A stretch of 46,152 nt of DNA, taken from NCBI RefSeq assembly GCF_943193195.1, contig NZ_CALPDG010000030.1, positions 1 through 46,152 of the forward strand, in the 5' to 3' direction. The notes below the pieces were generated by a model, which searched no databases, was not told where the DNA came from, and was given only the letters and a program-made list of their open reading frames with translations. The translations under genes were made by a program, and so were the position numbers. Below are positions 8,600-17,007 of this stretch, piece by piece (positions within the stretch are counted from its first letter, which is position 1; the number at the start of each line of letters is the position of its first letter). The DNA is from Mediterraneibacter agrestimuris (GTDB taxonomy: Bacteria > Bacillota > Clostridia > Lachnospirales > Lachnospiraceae).

Positions 8600-9130
8600 T
8601 CTCACAATTCTAAGTGTGCGTGACAATAGCGGGAATCCGCAATCTGCGTATCTTTTGCCATTCCAGCAACACTCCTAGAAAAACCACAGCCCCGACATCG
8701 CAAGCGAGTCTTTCTCAAAGATCGGCACCGAACCGGGCAACCTAAATCAGCGGAGGGAGAAACCGTTGTAACGATTGTTGTTATTGGACGGATTGACGTT
8801 AGTAGTATTGAAGTTCAAGTTGCGGGCGTTGGTAGACGAGTTGGCGGTACGCGACCAGACATCGCCCTCGTTGCCAGTATTGTTGACGCGGCCGTTGTTC
8901 AGATTGACATACCCGCTACGGACAAAAGCCAAGAACAATCATTGTGTGACGAAAAAAGAAGTTCACTTTACTTGGTATTAGCCTTAACTAATACCAATAT
9001 TACTATCCTCTTATAATTTCTTCTACCCGAACTAAAGAGGGTGACTTCACGATCTTTGATTTTTAGAGAACAGCCATCAGTCGGAGCTTGACCTCAAGGA
9101 CTGACGTTAGTTCCCATGGATATTATACCC
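8600..9130 (-). ncRNA. Module A structured RNA with template-like cassette
   Basis: The transcript reads leftward from about 9130. The leader folds as P1 GGGAACT (9109-9115) with AGTCACCC (9039-9046), P2 CGTCAGTC (9099-9106) with GACTGATG (9075-9082), and a P3 hairpin CTTGAGGTCAAG (9087-9098). The sequence TCAAAGATCG (9050-9059, minus) is complementary to CGATCTTTGA (8715-8724, minus), which lies after the cassette, so the two ends can pair around it. TAAAGTGAACTTCTT at 8956-8970 and the tail to about 8600 are shared with module B. It lies in the 1,139-bp gap 8382-9520, which holds no ordinary gene. Confidence 0.6.
8747..8931 (-). repeat. Module A template-like cassette (TR-A)
   Basis: In the frame FVRSGYVNLNN...YNGFSLR-stop this cassette encodes about 61 residues, roughly a quarter of them Asn from AAC/AAT codons. 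Asn-codon-rich templates are the hallmark of adenine-directed diversity-generating retroelements. It resembles the C-terminus of lectin-like variable proteins seen in Saccharibacteria. There is no start codon or upstream domain, so it is not a normal gene. Confidence 0.55.
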
Positions 9131-9138
9131 ACGTTCTC

Positions 9139-9162
9139 ATTTTACCATAACTAATATGTCAA
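9139..9162 (-). promoter_or_regulatory. Promoter of module A RNA
   Basis: On the minus strand TATGGTAAAAT forms an extended -10 (TAAAAT at 9139-9144), with TTGACA at 9157-9162 slightly too close to act as a standard -35. The extended -10 and the downstream CCATGGGAACTAA are conserved in module B. Confidence 0.5.
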
Positions 9163-9197
9163 GCGGCACTATCGCCCCACCAACATAGTCTTATCAC

Positions 9198-9405
9198 CAC
9201 TGGCTTTGTCCGTAGCCATGCGGTACTCGTTGGTGATGGTAAGATATGGAACTTAGGCCAGAACGGACACTACTGGTCGCGTACCGCCAACTCGTCTACC
9301 ACCGCACACAGCTTGGGCATGTATACTACGGACGTCAATCCATCAAGTAGCGGCTACCGTTGGTACGGTTTCTCCCTCCGCTGCCTCTACCCAGGTAGTG
9401 CCTAA
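9198..9405 (+). repeat. Module A variable-like cassette (VR-A)
   Basis: This reads TGFVRSHAVLVGDGK...YWSRTANSST...RWYGFSLRCLYPGSA-stop. It aligns without gaps to TR-A over the WSRTANSST to GFSLR part. In those 110 nt I count 22 differences, 13 of them at the 29 adenines of TR-A and 9 at the other 81 positions. No start codon lies in frame upstream (a TAA is met first), so it is a silent 3' cassette or a remnant of a longer gene. Confidence 0.55.
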
Positions 9406-9520
9406 TGGAGGAAGAGAAAAATGACAGCAGCCCACATATTTTTATCTATCACAAAACAGAGCGTAGAAGCTAACTGCCTGCGCCCTTTATGATAAGTAAT
9501 ATCTCGTACCGTATCTATCA

Positions 9521-10093
9521 CTAAAACAACTCCATCCCCAAATACGCCTCGTCCCGCTCATCCTGCGTAATTCCAAGGTAACGCTTTGTAATCTCATAGC
9601 TGCTATGGTTATAGATGTCTACAATCACCGCCAGCGATACATCGCCGCTCTTTACGGCGTGATAGCCCCAAGTCTTCCGCAGAGAATGACAGGCAATCTT
9701 GCCAATAATCCCCAGCTCCACGACCGCTGCATGAATAATCCGCCACGCTTGTACCCGACTGATGGCTTTCGGCTCTTTACGGTTGTTGGCAAAGATATAC
9801 TCTCCCCGGCGGTGGAGATAACACTGCTTCAGCGCACCAAGCACCTGTGGGTTCAGGGCGATTGTACGATCTTTCTTCGTTTTCTTCTCTATTACAGTAA
9901 TATGGGTACGGAATGTCTGTTTTTCTTCATCATATACATCCGACCACTTCAGACGAAGCAAATCGCTGATTCTCAGTACCGTGTATGTTCCCATTAATAC
10001 AAGCGTATAATTGCGCAATTGCCCTTTCTTCAAAAAATAATCTGCCAGTTTCTTTAACTCATCTTTGCTTCTAATCGGTTCTGTTGCCGCCAT
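9521..10093 (-). CDS. Small tyrosine recombinase (inverton type)
   Basis: The 191-residue protein is a tyrosine recombinase reduced to the catalytic domain with a short N-terminal helix. Catalytic residues are visible in order: Arg in TVLRISDLLRLKW, Lys in KKTKKDR, HSLRKTWG (His and Arg), His in YNHSS, and Tyr in KRYLGI. The full N-terminal arm-binding domain of phage integrases is absent, as in recombinases that invert short segments. The start at 10093 is chosen because AAGGGGGC lies 10 nt upstream; a longer frame to 10168 lacks a site. It faces away from an 18-bp inverted repeat pair (10159-10335), and a promoter inside that pair currently points at this gene. Confidence 0.85.
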   Translation of the reverse strand: MAATEPIRSKDELKKLADYFLKKGQLRNYTLVLMGTYTVLRISDLLRLKWSDVYDEEKQTFRTHITVIEKKTKKDRTIALNPQVLGALKQCYLHRRGEYIFANNRKEPKAISRVQAWRIIHAAVVELGIIGKIACHSLRKTWGYHAVKSGDVSLAVIVDIYNHSSYEITKRYLGITQDERDEAYLGMELF

Positions 10094-10158
10094 AATAAAT
10101 AAAGCCCCCTTGTCGTGTAAGATACGGCTTATAGCGTATCGCCACGCATAAGGAGGCT

Positions 10159-10335
10159 GATGTAACACTTTATAGATATTGATACAATTTTAACATCAAA
10201 TCAGCCTGTATTCAAGGGCGAGTTTGCTAAAATGAAGAAAATTGGTACACAATATCATAATAAACGGCATTTTTATAGCTTATCAGCGGCTTGTGGAGCG
10301 TACAAGATACAACACTCTCTATAAAGTGTTACATC
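10159..10335. repeat. Inverton: 18-bp inverted repeats around a promoter
   Basis: GATGTAACACTTTATAGA occurs at 10159-10176 and as its exact reverse complement at 10318-10335, with 141 bp between. The pair lies between a small tyrosine recombinase and a surface-protein operon. This is the standard build of a phase-variable promoter switch. Confidence 0.7.
10187..10215 (-). promoter_or_regulatory. Invertible promoter (currently leftward)
   Basis: On the minus strand TTGAAT (10210-10215) is followed after 17 bp by TAAAAT (10187-10192). In the orientation shown it drives the recombinase; after inversion it would face the gene at 10423. Confidence 0.6.
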
Positions 10336-10422
10336 TTATATTTTAGCGGTTCATAAGCCGCAATTTTTTGCTGTCAATAAGTCTAAAACCGTGATTCTAT
10401 TACATGCGAGGAGGTAATTATC

Positions 10423-11160
10423 GTGAAAAACAAAAAGAAAATTGGGCTTTCTATTGCTGGTACTTTAGCCGCTGTCACCATTGTATCGGTAGCCATACAT
10501 TTTCACTATGCGAAAAATAATGAAACTGTAAACGTTGAATCTGATTATATCAAGGAGGCTGAACTCCAAAGAATCGACACCAATGAAGCGGGAGACATTC
10601 GAGTTCAAGGCGATGGTAATAACACTCAAGTTATTAACAACCAAGTTATCAACAATTACTATAACGATCTCGACAAGGTCGTACCTGAAGATGCTAAATC
10701 ATCTGATGAGGATTCTGATGTTGGCTTCGTGACAGAAACCCATGTTCGTCTGGCGGATGATGAGGATAGAACCTGGTATAAATCAGTGAGTGCTAAGGTT
10801 GGGGATAAGGTAGAGTTCCGAATTGAGTATAGGAATACCAGTGACAAACAACAAGATGGCGTCGCTATTAGAGATGTCTTGTTTACTAATAATTTGAGCT
10901 ACGTTGATGGCTCAACCGTCTTAAAAAACTCTAACCACCCAGACGGTGCTTATATTCTTAACGATGCACTCGTAGAGAATGGCATACGTATCGGTAATTA
11001 TGGCTCGGGTGCCAACGCCCTTATCTACTTTACCGCTGATGTCGTGGACGAAGACTTAGAGGTAGGAACAAATACTTTAGCAAACTGGGGACAAGCTGGC
11101 GTAGGAGAAATAACTATACAAAATCATGCGGATGTAGTCGTGAACATACCAAAAGAGTGA
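10423..11160 (+). CDS. Membrane-anchored DUF11-like surface protein
   Basis: The 245-residue protein starts at GTG with GAGGAGG 9 nt upstream. An uncleaved N-terminal membrane helix (residues 6-28) is followed by a polar linker (QGDGNNTQVINNQVINNYYN) and an extracellular domain from about residue 103 (VRLADDEDRTWYKSVSAKVGDKVEFRIEY...GIRIGNYGSGANALIYFTADVV...NWGQAGVG). That domain is of the conserved DUF11-like repeat type and is closely related to the C-terminal half of the protein at 22724-24052. It is the first gene downstream of the inverton and so probably phase-variable. The ligand is unknown; the family is frequent in Saccharibacteria and some Gram-positives. Confidence 0.7.
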   Translation: MKNKKKIGLSIAGTLAAVTIVSVAIHFHYAKNNETVNVESDYIKEAELQRIDTNEAGDIRVQGDGNNTQVINNQVINNYYNDLDKVVPEDAKSSDEDSDVGFVTETHVRLADDEDRTWYKSVSAKVGDKVEFRIEYRNTSDKQQDGVAIRDVLFTNNLSYVDGSTVLKNSNHPDGAYILNDALVENGIRIGNYGSGANALIYFTADVVDEDLEVGTNTLANWGQAGVGEITIQNHADVVVNIPKE

Positions 11161-11382
11161 GAATTGGTTAATCTGTATAATTCCTCCCTTGTAAAACCGC
11201 TTATAATTGCGCAGATTGACGAATCATAGTACAATCGGAAGACTACCCACCTGGGGACAAGTACATTGACAAAAAGGAGGATAAGAAGCAATGAGGAAAA
11301 TTGGCTCAATCTGGGGCATTATATGCTACCAGAAGATTTATGCAACTTGTAGACCGATGCCGCAAAGAATGGAGGTGGTAAT

Positions 11383-12567
11383 ATGCGGAAAAGAATTGCA
11401 GTAGCATTGTTCATGCTCGCTTGTTTGCTAATCAGCGGATGTGGCAGTGGAAGCGATCCAAATAGCATGGCAAATGAAAGTTATGACGAAACTAAGAATT
11501 CCGAAGAAGAGTCACAATTTAATACGGAAAATGTTGAACCGGAGGACGGGATGGAGGAACCTGACGAAATAGAAGACGACTCCGATACCCCAGCAGAAGC
11601 GAAAGGGATAATTGTGATGGTACGGCAACAGAACGGTTGGGAGTTGGAGACCCAGCTTATAACAATCAATCCGAGCACTGGAGAGCAAAGAATTATTGTC
11701 AATTTTTCCCAGCAGATTCTTGCTAATACTGAAATATTAGATTCGTCGAGCCTGGAAGACTCGGATGTTCGGTATTTACACCCGTCCGCACTCACCGCAT
11801 TTGCATATGGCAATCTCACTAATTGGTTTTCTGATGATTATACGAAAATGATTGCCGTGCGAGTATTTTGGAATCGTTCTCAGGAACAACATGCAGGATG
11901 GATAGATGCCAATGGCGAGTTTTTCGATGTTAGTGAAGCGGTTGGTCTGGCACATGAAACAGATTTTTCAAACCCTGACCCGATTAAGCATGACGTAATA
12001 GGCTTTGAGAACAACATGTTTATCTTCTGTGAGGGGGAGAAATACTTCCAGATACCGTTGAGTGATACTACCAAAGACCAAATCTTAGAAGTGAACGGGG
12101 ATAATTGCAGTCTAATTTCTCGTAGTCAGAAATTACCATCAATGGTTAATGACGAGATATATCCCACGGATTGGATTGACGAGAATAATTGCATAGCAGA
12201 CTTCCTATCTCTCATTAATTACAGAACGCATATTGAATACGTTCTCAAGAGTGTATTCTTAAATGCTGAGACAGGAGAAATAACGGAGTATATTCCAGAG
12301 TCTGACCGCTGTAATTGGAGTGGGGTGCTCAGTCCGGATGGTGCTACTATTGCCTTTCTTTCGACGCCAACACGCGATGATGGTTTGGTTGAACTCTATA
12401 CAATTCCCACTAATGGGGGTGAACCAACCCGTATTCCCTTAGTGTCAAATAGCGATGTATTAGTTAATATTGAAGAAATCACTCAAGGTCAACTCGACAT
12501 GCAACATGAATATTACAGACCGGGTTATAGAGCATCTACAGAGTGTTTTCTATTGGACTGGAGGTAA
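11383..12567 (+). CDS. Lipoprotein with TolB-like propeller features
   Basis: This 394-residue protein has a signal peptide and lipobox LLISGC with Cys20 as the lipidated residue. An acidic, Glu/Asp-rich linker (about residues 25-75) follows. The rest looks like a beta-propeller or WD40-like sensor, with a recognisable PD40-type blade near the C-terminus (WSGVLSPDGATIAFLS...ELYTIPTNGGEPTRIPL). GGAGGTGG precedes the start. It is 222 bp downstream of the DUF11-like gene and likely in the same operon. Exact function unknown; surface-exposed binding is inferred from the anchor. Confidence 0.7.
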   Translation: MRKRIAVALFMLACLLISGCGSGSDPNSMANESYDETKNSEEESQFNTENVEPEDGMEEPDEIEDDSDTPAEAKGIIVMVRQQNGWELETQLITINPSTGEQRIIVNFSQQILANTEILDSSSLEDSDVRYLHPSALTAFAYGNLTNWFSDDYTKMIAVRVFWNRSQEQHAGWIDANGEFFDVSEAVGLAHETDFSNPDPIKHDVIGFENNMFIFCEGEKYFQIPLSDTTKDQILEVNGDNCSLISRSQKLPSMVNDEIYPTDWIDENNCIADFLSLINYRTHIEYVLKSVFLNAETGEITEYIPESDRCNWSGVLSPDGATIAFLSTPTRDDGLVELYTIPTNGGEPTRIPLVSNSDVLVNIEEITQGQLDMQHEYYRPGYRASTECFLLDWR

Positions 12568-12600
12568 CTGCCAGTCGACCCAGAAAGGAAGATGAGATTT

Positions 12601-13287
12601 ATGATAACGGCAGTAATTGTACTTGAAGTGGTGTGGTTTATTATGTATCTGAATACATTCAGCAATATTCCGTTTGTACTATATATGACAGTAGCAATTG
12701 CGATATTTATTGTGGGGATAGTAATTTGGCATTTCTGGTCGATAAAAACTGTGGCTGAGGAAAAACAGTGCATAAAAAAATACGGTCGCGTTTTGGCCAA
12801 GGAAACAGTTGAGAAAATTGAGAAAGACCCTCGCAGACGGAATCAGAAGAGAGGCAGAGGGCCATACAATGGCAGATTGGATCCTGAGTCCTGCGTAATT
12901 TGTGGTTCTGGTGTCCGAGATGATGGAACGCCACAATTCTGGAGTGCAGAACATTTTTGCCACGATTGTGAGCAAAGGTATCAGAAAGCACTAGCCAATG
13001 ACGAAATTCCATACATTGCAGGCTACACCGACGATGAAGAATATGGGGACGACAATAAGGTTTCGTTGTGGGAAGCGATGCAGATCACGGCTATTGACCT
13101 ATTAGACGGCGTAATTGATGAAAAGACAGCGCGGGCGGAAGTTGCGTCAGTATTGGAAAAAGGGCGACAATGGGCAGTACAGCGAAAGACTGCAAAAGCA
13201 GTAGAAAAATGCCGTAGACAGGACTTCAGTCTCGACCGCGAAAGTAAAAGTCATCTCAATGATGAGATGCAGCGCTTATTGAGTTAA
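12601..13287 (+). CDS. Membrane protein with zinc-ribbon domain, unknown function
   Basis: Start at ATG 12601 is preferred over 12592 because AAAGGAAG is then 9 nt away. Two adjacent hydrophobic helices (residues 1-18 and 21-43) anchor a cytosolic portion. Its middle contains two Cys pairs (CVICGSG and HFCHDCEQRY) spaced as in a zinc-binding fold. The remainder is charged and helical (ARAEVASVLEKGRQWAVQRK). It is the last gene of the rightward group and ends before a convergent terminator. I do not recognise the family. Confidence 0.6.
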   Translation: MITAVIVLEVVWFIMYLNTFSNIPFVLYMTVAIAIFIVGIVIWHFWSIKTVAEEKQCIKKYGRVLAKETVEKIEKDPRRRNQKRGRGPYNGRLDPESCVICGSGVRDDGTPQFWSAEHFCHDCEQRYQKALANDEIPYIAGYTDDEEYGDDNKVSLWEAMQITAIDLLDGVIDEKTARAEVASVLEKGRQWAVQRKTAKAVEKCRRQDFSLDRESKSHLNDEMQRLLS

Positions 13288-13365
13288 GCAAGTTCCCCTC
13301 AGCTGTCTTATTCTTGATTCTTGGTAGAGTCGAAGCACAGCTGCTTCGCCTACCTAAACAATGCT

Positions 13366-13397
13366 ATGCCCGGTTCTCTATGGAGGACCGGGCAATT
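13366..13397. terminator. Bidirectional terminator between convergent genes
   Basis: TGCCCGG and CCGGGCA pair around a 14-nt loop. It separates the rightward group ending at 13287 from the leftward gene ending at 13399. Confidence 0.7.
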
Positions 13398-13398
13398 T

Positions 13399-16300
13399 CT
13401 AACTATTATTGTCAATCTTATTATTATGATCGACAATTGAGTCTGCACGTCGAGCATCCATTGGACTAAGTGGCCTGCCGGTAGTTATATCGACCCAGCC
13501 GGAGTTTGTCAGCGTCCAACCAGCTGGTAAATTGACTTTAGTTGGAGTGGCTGGAGCATTATGCCCGACTTTGAATGTATCGCCAGCATGTAAATTACGG
13601 TATCCATCACCATAGTTAAATCCAAAGTTATCTGCCGCCGTTTTCATACGGTTACCAGTAATCACTTCACTACCAGTACCAACTTCGGTGAAATCACCGG
13701 TCGTGCTATTCCTTGTGTATGTATGTTTCGTAGTCCCATCATCGTAAGTATAAGTTCCGCTACCGTTACTAACAAATTTTCGTCCTTGGTCATCATAATA
13801 ATTTTGGCTCATCGACGTCAGGTCGCTATTATTCACTACATCACTGCCACCAACCTCAGTCAAATCCCCGCTACCACTACGGGTATAATTGTGGACATTC
13901 CCACTGCTGTCGGTATATTGGTAGTTATTGCCACCTGCATGAGCAAACTCTCGCCCTGTACTGTCAGTATAGCCGCCAACCTGCTGCCCCTGCAGTTTGT
14001 CGTAAGCAGCTTGACGAATCTGATTTAGCAAACCTTCGTTTTCTGGCTTTACGGAAATATTGTCGTTAGTAATTGCTTCACTGGCGTTGCGATAGGCCGC
14101 TTCCATATCTCCAGCGCTCATATTCCCGTTTTGTATACTACTAAGCATAGCGTTCAACGTACTATCATTTGCTCCTGCAAGTTCAGTAGCAGCACCTTTA
14201 GCTCCTGCCGCGCCATAATGGTTGTTTTCGTAGATTTGGTTGCCAGCTTTGTCCTTTAGTAAATTGCCGTTCGAGTCTTTGAGGGCAGTAGCCAAATATC
14301 TGCCTCTATTACTATCCAGGGCTTTACCATCCCCCAAATCTGCTGCTAATTTGTTTAATCCACGATTGCCACTCTTGAACCCACCATGGTCACTAATCAA
14401 GGTTTGACCCGCAGCTTTCAGACCGGCAGAAACCGTAGTTACTCCACTCGCTTGGTCAGCAGCGAGACGGCGATGTAGTACATTTTGAATAATGTCTTGT
14501 CCGTCAGCGGAGGTGCCAAGCACATTCTGAAGAGCACGTAATTGAGCGATAGCATTCATATCGTTTGGATTGCGATCAACCGCAGCAATAGCGTCTTCAT
14601 AAGCGCTACTCTGCGCAGCGAAACTGGTCATGAAAGCATCATCCCCACGGTAACCCGCTTCATAATTTTTCATTGCAGTGTCGCGCTCACGACGTTCAGC
14701 ATCTGTCAAACCTTGTTGTGCAACAAATGCAGCATTCTGTTCTGCTCGCCGTTGTGCTGCAACAGCGTTAATTCTGCGTTCCTGGCTGCGATTACGCGAT
14801 TCTTCTGCACTATCGCCGATAAAACCTCTGACTCCTCCTCGGCCAGCCCATTTACTCGCACGACCACGTACGCTTAACCCATGTTTGTCTCTCCACTCTT
14901 GGCGGCTCAGCGCTCGTTTTGCGCTTCGCGCTTGCGTTCTTGCTACCCTGTATTTATATCCATCAGATTTCCGCACAAGACCAGTCGTTCCTCGGCTCAG
15001 GCTGCGTCCAAGGCTCGATAACTTCATGCCGAGGTTACCCATTGCTGCCATTGAGCTTTTCAGGATACTCGGAACAAAGAAGAATGGTACGGTCTGAATT
15101 AGCATGGCAATAAGTATGTAAAAGAAACCAGTGCTTTCGCTCACATTCGCCAACAATAGCTTCGACGCAAATTGGCCACCACCCATCAACGCACCGCAAA
15201 TTGGATAAACTAGCAGTAGCGCCGAAAATATCTTCCACCAGCGGCTGAAAATGTTTTTCGTATTTGGCAAAGCGTAACAAATAATAGCTACCGGTGACAG
15301 AGCAATAAGCACAATAATGCCCGCCTGTCGTATTCCGAGTAATAGGAAGAAAAACATGACACTAATTGCCGCTCCTAATAGTAGTACCAAGAATGGCCAA
15401 ATCCACTTCGGTGCAGTTGCCACCAAAGCCACAACGCCGCCCGTTCCTAACAAGCCGGCTAATACACCGCTTCCGCCATCCACGCTGCCGATAATATCGC
15501 CTAGACTGCCCTCTCCAAATTCCGATTTGGGCCCTCCGAGCCCAACAAAGACTTGCTTAACGCCATACCCCACTATATTCGATAAGTCTACTGCAACCTG
15601 GCACAAGAAAAAGGACAAATTGACAAGTACCGCCACCAGAATCAAACTTGGTAGCATCTTCTTAATCCCATAGTTACTGACACCAAAGCCGGTGATTTGC
15701 GACAATATGATGACGACGATTGCAATCACGAAGACGATATTGGCTATATCTCGAAAGCTCGTCCATGCCATATAAGTTCCGGTATGGATTTTGTTACCGC
15801 TATCATCTTCCTTATCCTTACCACTTTCATCTTTCTCGTATGTTGCCGCGAAGTCTGCATCAGTTTGTAGATAATTATTCTCAATGTAATCATACATCCA
15901 GTCTGTTGCCGCCCCAACTCCCTGAATTACCGGGCAAATTATCCAACCCAAAGACGAAGCAGCAGTGGAACAAAGTGAGGCCTGCTCGGTGCTACCGCCA
16001 TTGTTATTGGCATCGTCCGTAATATCACCAACGATATCATCAGGCGTAGCATCGTTACCATTCTCGTCTTTGTCTTTTTCAGTTTTATCTAGAGCCTTCT
16101 TGACGGCTGGAGCTGTCTCATTAATACGCTTGATAGCTCCATCACATGTATGTGCGCCAGCTTTCTTACTGACCCAGCTACACTCCCAATCTCCGTATTT
16201 GCTGGCTCCACCTTTCGGATAATACCGCTCCTCCATTTTACCGTTGCTGGGGTTTGGCACTTTGACCGGACCGTAGTACTTAGTTTTATTCATAAGACTT

Positions 16301-17007
16301 TCGTCGCCACTAAATGGCTCACCTGTGCTACAAGCAGTTGTGAAGTCATTGAAATACAAGAAATAATTGGTCAAATCGTCATCAAACGTGCCTCGATCAT
16401 CCCAACCTACCAAGTATTGATTCTTATTTTTCTTATTATTGTAGAGTTTTTTCAGATGTTTTAGGGCCTCTTTTTCAGTATTCCAAACAAACTGATAATC
16501 GCTATTGCCTAGTCCAGATACGCAATAGTTGGTAACATCTTTCCATTTACCATCGCTATCTTGAGTTTGGAGCTTAACGATGCCGGGTTTCTCACCATTA
16601 CACAGAACTTCCTCTTGGCTAACTCCAAATGTATTAGCAAACACATCAAAAATCTTTGAGTCATTATCATCACAATATATCGTCCCATTATTAACCTTGC
16701 CTTGCACCTGATTCTCTAACCATGCCCCAGTCGGGATTTCTGTGTTCGTCCAGTTTGTATTCATAAAAATATCGCCGACGCCGACTTCGGCATAATCATA
16801 TAGGATATTTGTCAGTCCCATGTCGATAGACTTAGTTACGCATTTGCTAAACACATTCGCCACTAGCTGAATCTTCCCGGCCTCTTTCATCTGTTCCAAG
16901 GCTTCCGATGTCTTTATTGCCATCACTTGCGAACCAACTACTGTGCCTAGTAGTGTGGAAATTACCGCTGCCCAAATTACGAATTTTTTCCAGCCAGTCT
17001 TCATCAC
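13399..17007 (-). CDS. TrbL/VirB6-like polytopic secretion protein, CPR-like
   Basis: This 1202-residue protein has an N-terminal signal or anchor helix (8-30), a Cys-containing extracytoplasmic region to about 410, and a block of five or six membrane helices at 415-655 (DIANIVFVIAIVVIILSQIT, LPSLILVAVLVNLSFFLC, IWPFLVLLLGAAISVMFF, QAGIIVLIALSPVAIICY). The stretch GFGVSNYGIKKMLPSL with VNLSFFLCQVAVDLSNI is one I associate with type IV secretion-like proteins of Saccharibacteria and other CPR bacteria. A long Arg/Ala-rich then Gly/Ser-rich tail follows, ending in two imperfect 45-residue repeats (FAHAGGNNYQYTDSSG and FVSNGSGTYTYDDG). Its role would be a channel component, but no VirB4 or VirB3 homologue is present here. 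It overlaps its upstream partner by 4 nt. Confidence 0.65.
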   Translation of the reverse strand: MMKTGWKKFVIWAAVISTLLGTVVGSQVMAIKTSEALEQMKEAGKIQLVANVFSKCVTKSIDMGLTNILYDYAEVGVGDIFMNTNWTNTEIPTGAWLENQVQGKVNNGTIYCDDNDSKIFDVFANTFGVSQEEVLCNGEKPGIVKLQTQDSDGKWKDVTNYCVSGLGNSDYQFVWNTEKEALKHLKKLYNNKKNKNQYLVGWDDRGTFDDDLTNYFLYFNDFTTACSTGEPFSGDESLMNKTKYYGPVKVPNPSNGKMEERYYPKGGASKYGDWECSWVSKKAGAHTCDGAIKRINETAPAVKKALDKTEKDKDENGNDATPDDIVGDITDDANNNGGSTEQASLCSTAASSLGWIICPVIQGVGAATDWMYDYIENNYLQTDADFAATYEKDESGKDKEDDSGNKIHTGTYMAWTSFRDIANIVFVIAIVVIILSQITGFGVSNYGIKKMLPSLILVAVLVNLSFFLCQVAVDLSNIVGYGVKQVFVGLGGPKSEFGEGSLGDIIGSVDGGSGVLAGLLGTGGVVALVATAPKWIWPFLVLLLGAAISVMFFFLLLGIRQAGIIVLIALSPVAIICYALPNTKNIFSRWWKIFSALLLVYPICGALMGGGQFASKLLLANVSESTGFFYILIAMLIQTVPFFFVPSILKSSMAAMGNLGMKLSSLGRSLSRGTTGLVRKSDGYKYRVARTQARSAKRALSRQEWRDKHGLSVRGRASKWAGRGGVRGFIGDSAEESRNRSQERRINAVAAQRRAEQNAAFVAQQGLTDAERRERDTAMKNYEAGYRGDDAFMTSFAAQSSAYEDAIAAVDRNPNDMNAIAQLRALQNVLGTSADGQDIIQNVLHRRLAADQASGVTTVSAGLKAAGQTLISDHGGFKSGNRGLNKLAADLGDGKALDSNRGRYLATALKDSNGNLLKDKAGNQIYENNHYGAAGAKGAATELAGANDSTLNAMLSSIQNGNMSAGDMEAAYRNASEAITNDNISVKPENEGLLNQIRQAAYDKLQGQQVGGYTDSTGREFAHAGGNNYQYTDSSGNVHNYTRSGSGDLTEVGGSDVVNNSDLTSMSQNYYDDQGRKFVSNGSGTYTYDDGTTKHTYTRNSTTGDFTEVGTGSEVITGNRMKTAADNFGFNYGDGYRNLHAGDTFKVGHNAPATPTKVNLPAGWTLTNSGWVDITTGRPLSPMDARRADSIVDHNNKIDNNS

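Noticed and set aside
9198-9405. Ordinary short gene
   Set aside because: The frame has no start codon before an upstream stop, and the sequence is only the C-terminal end of a longer protein type.
14542-16464. Several plus-strand frames of 85-139 codons
   Set aside because: All are antisense shadows of the 1202-residue membrane protein, with composition explained by its codons.
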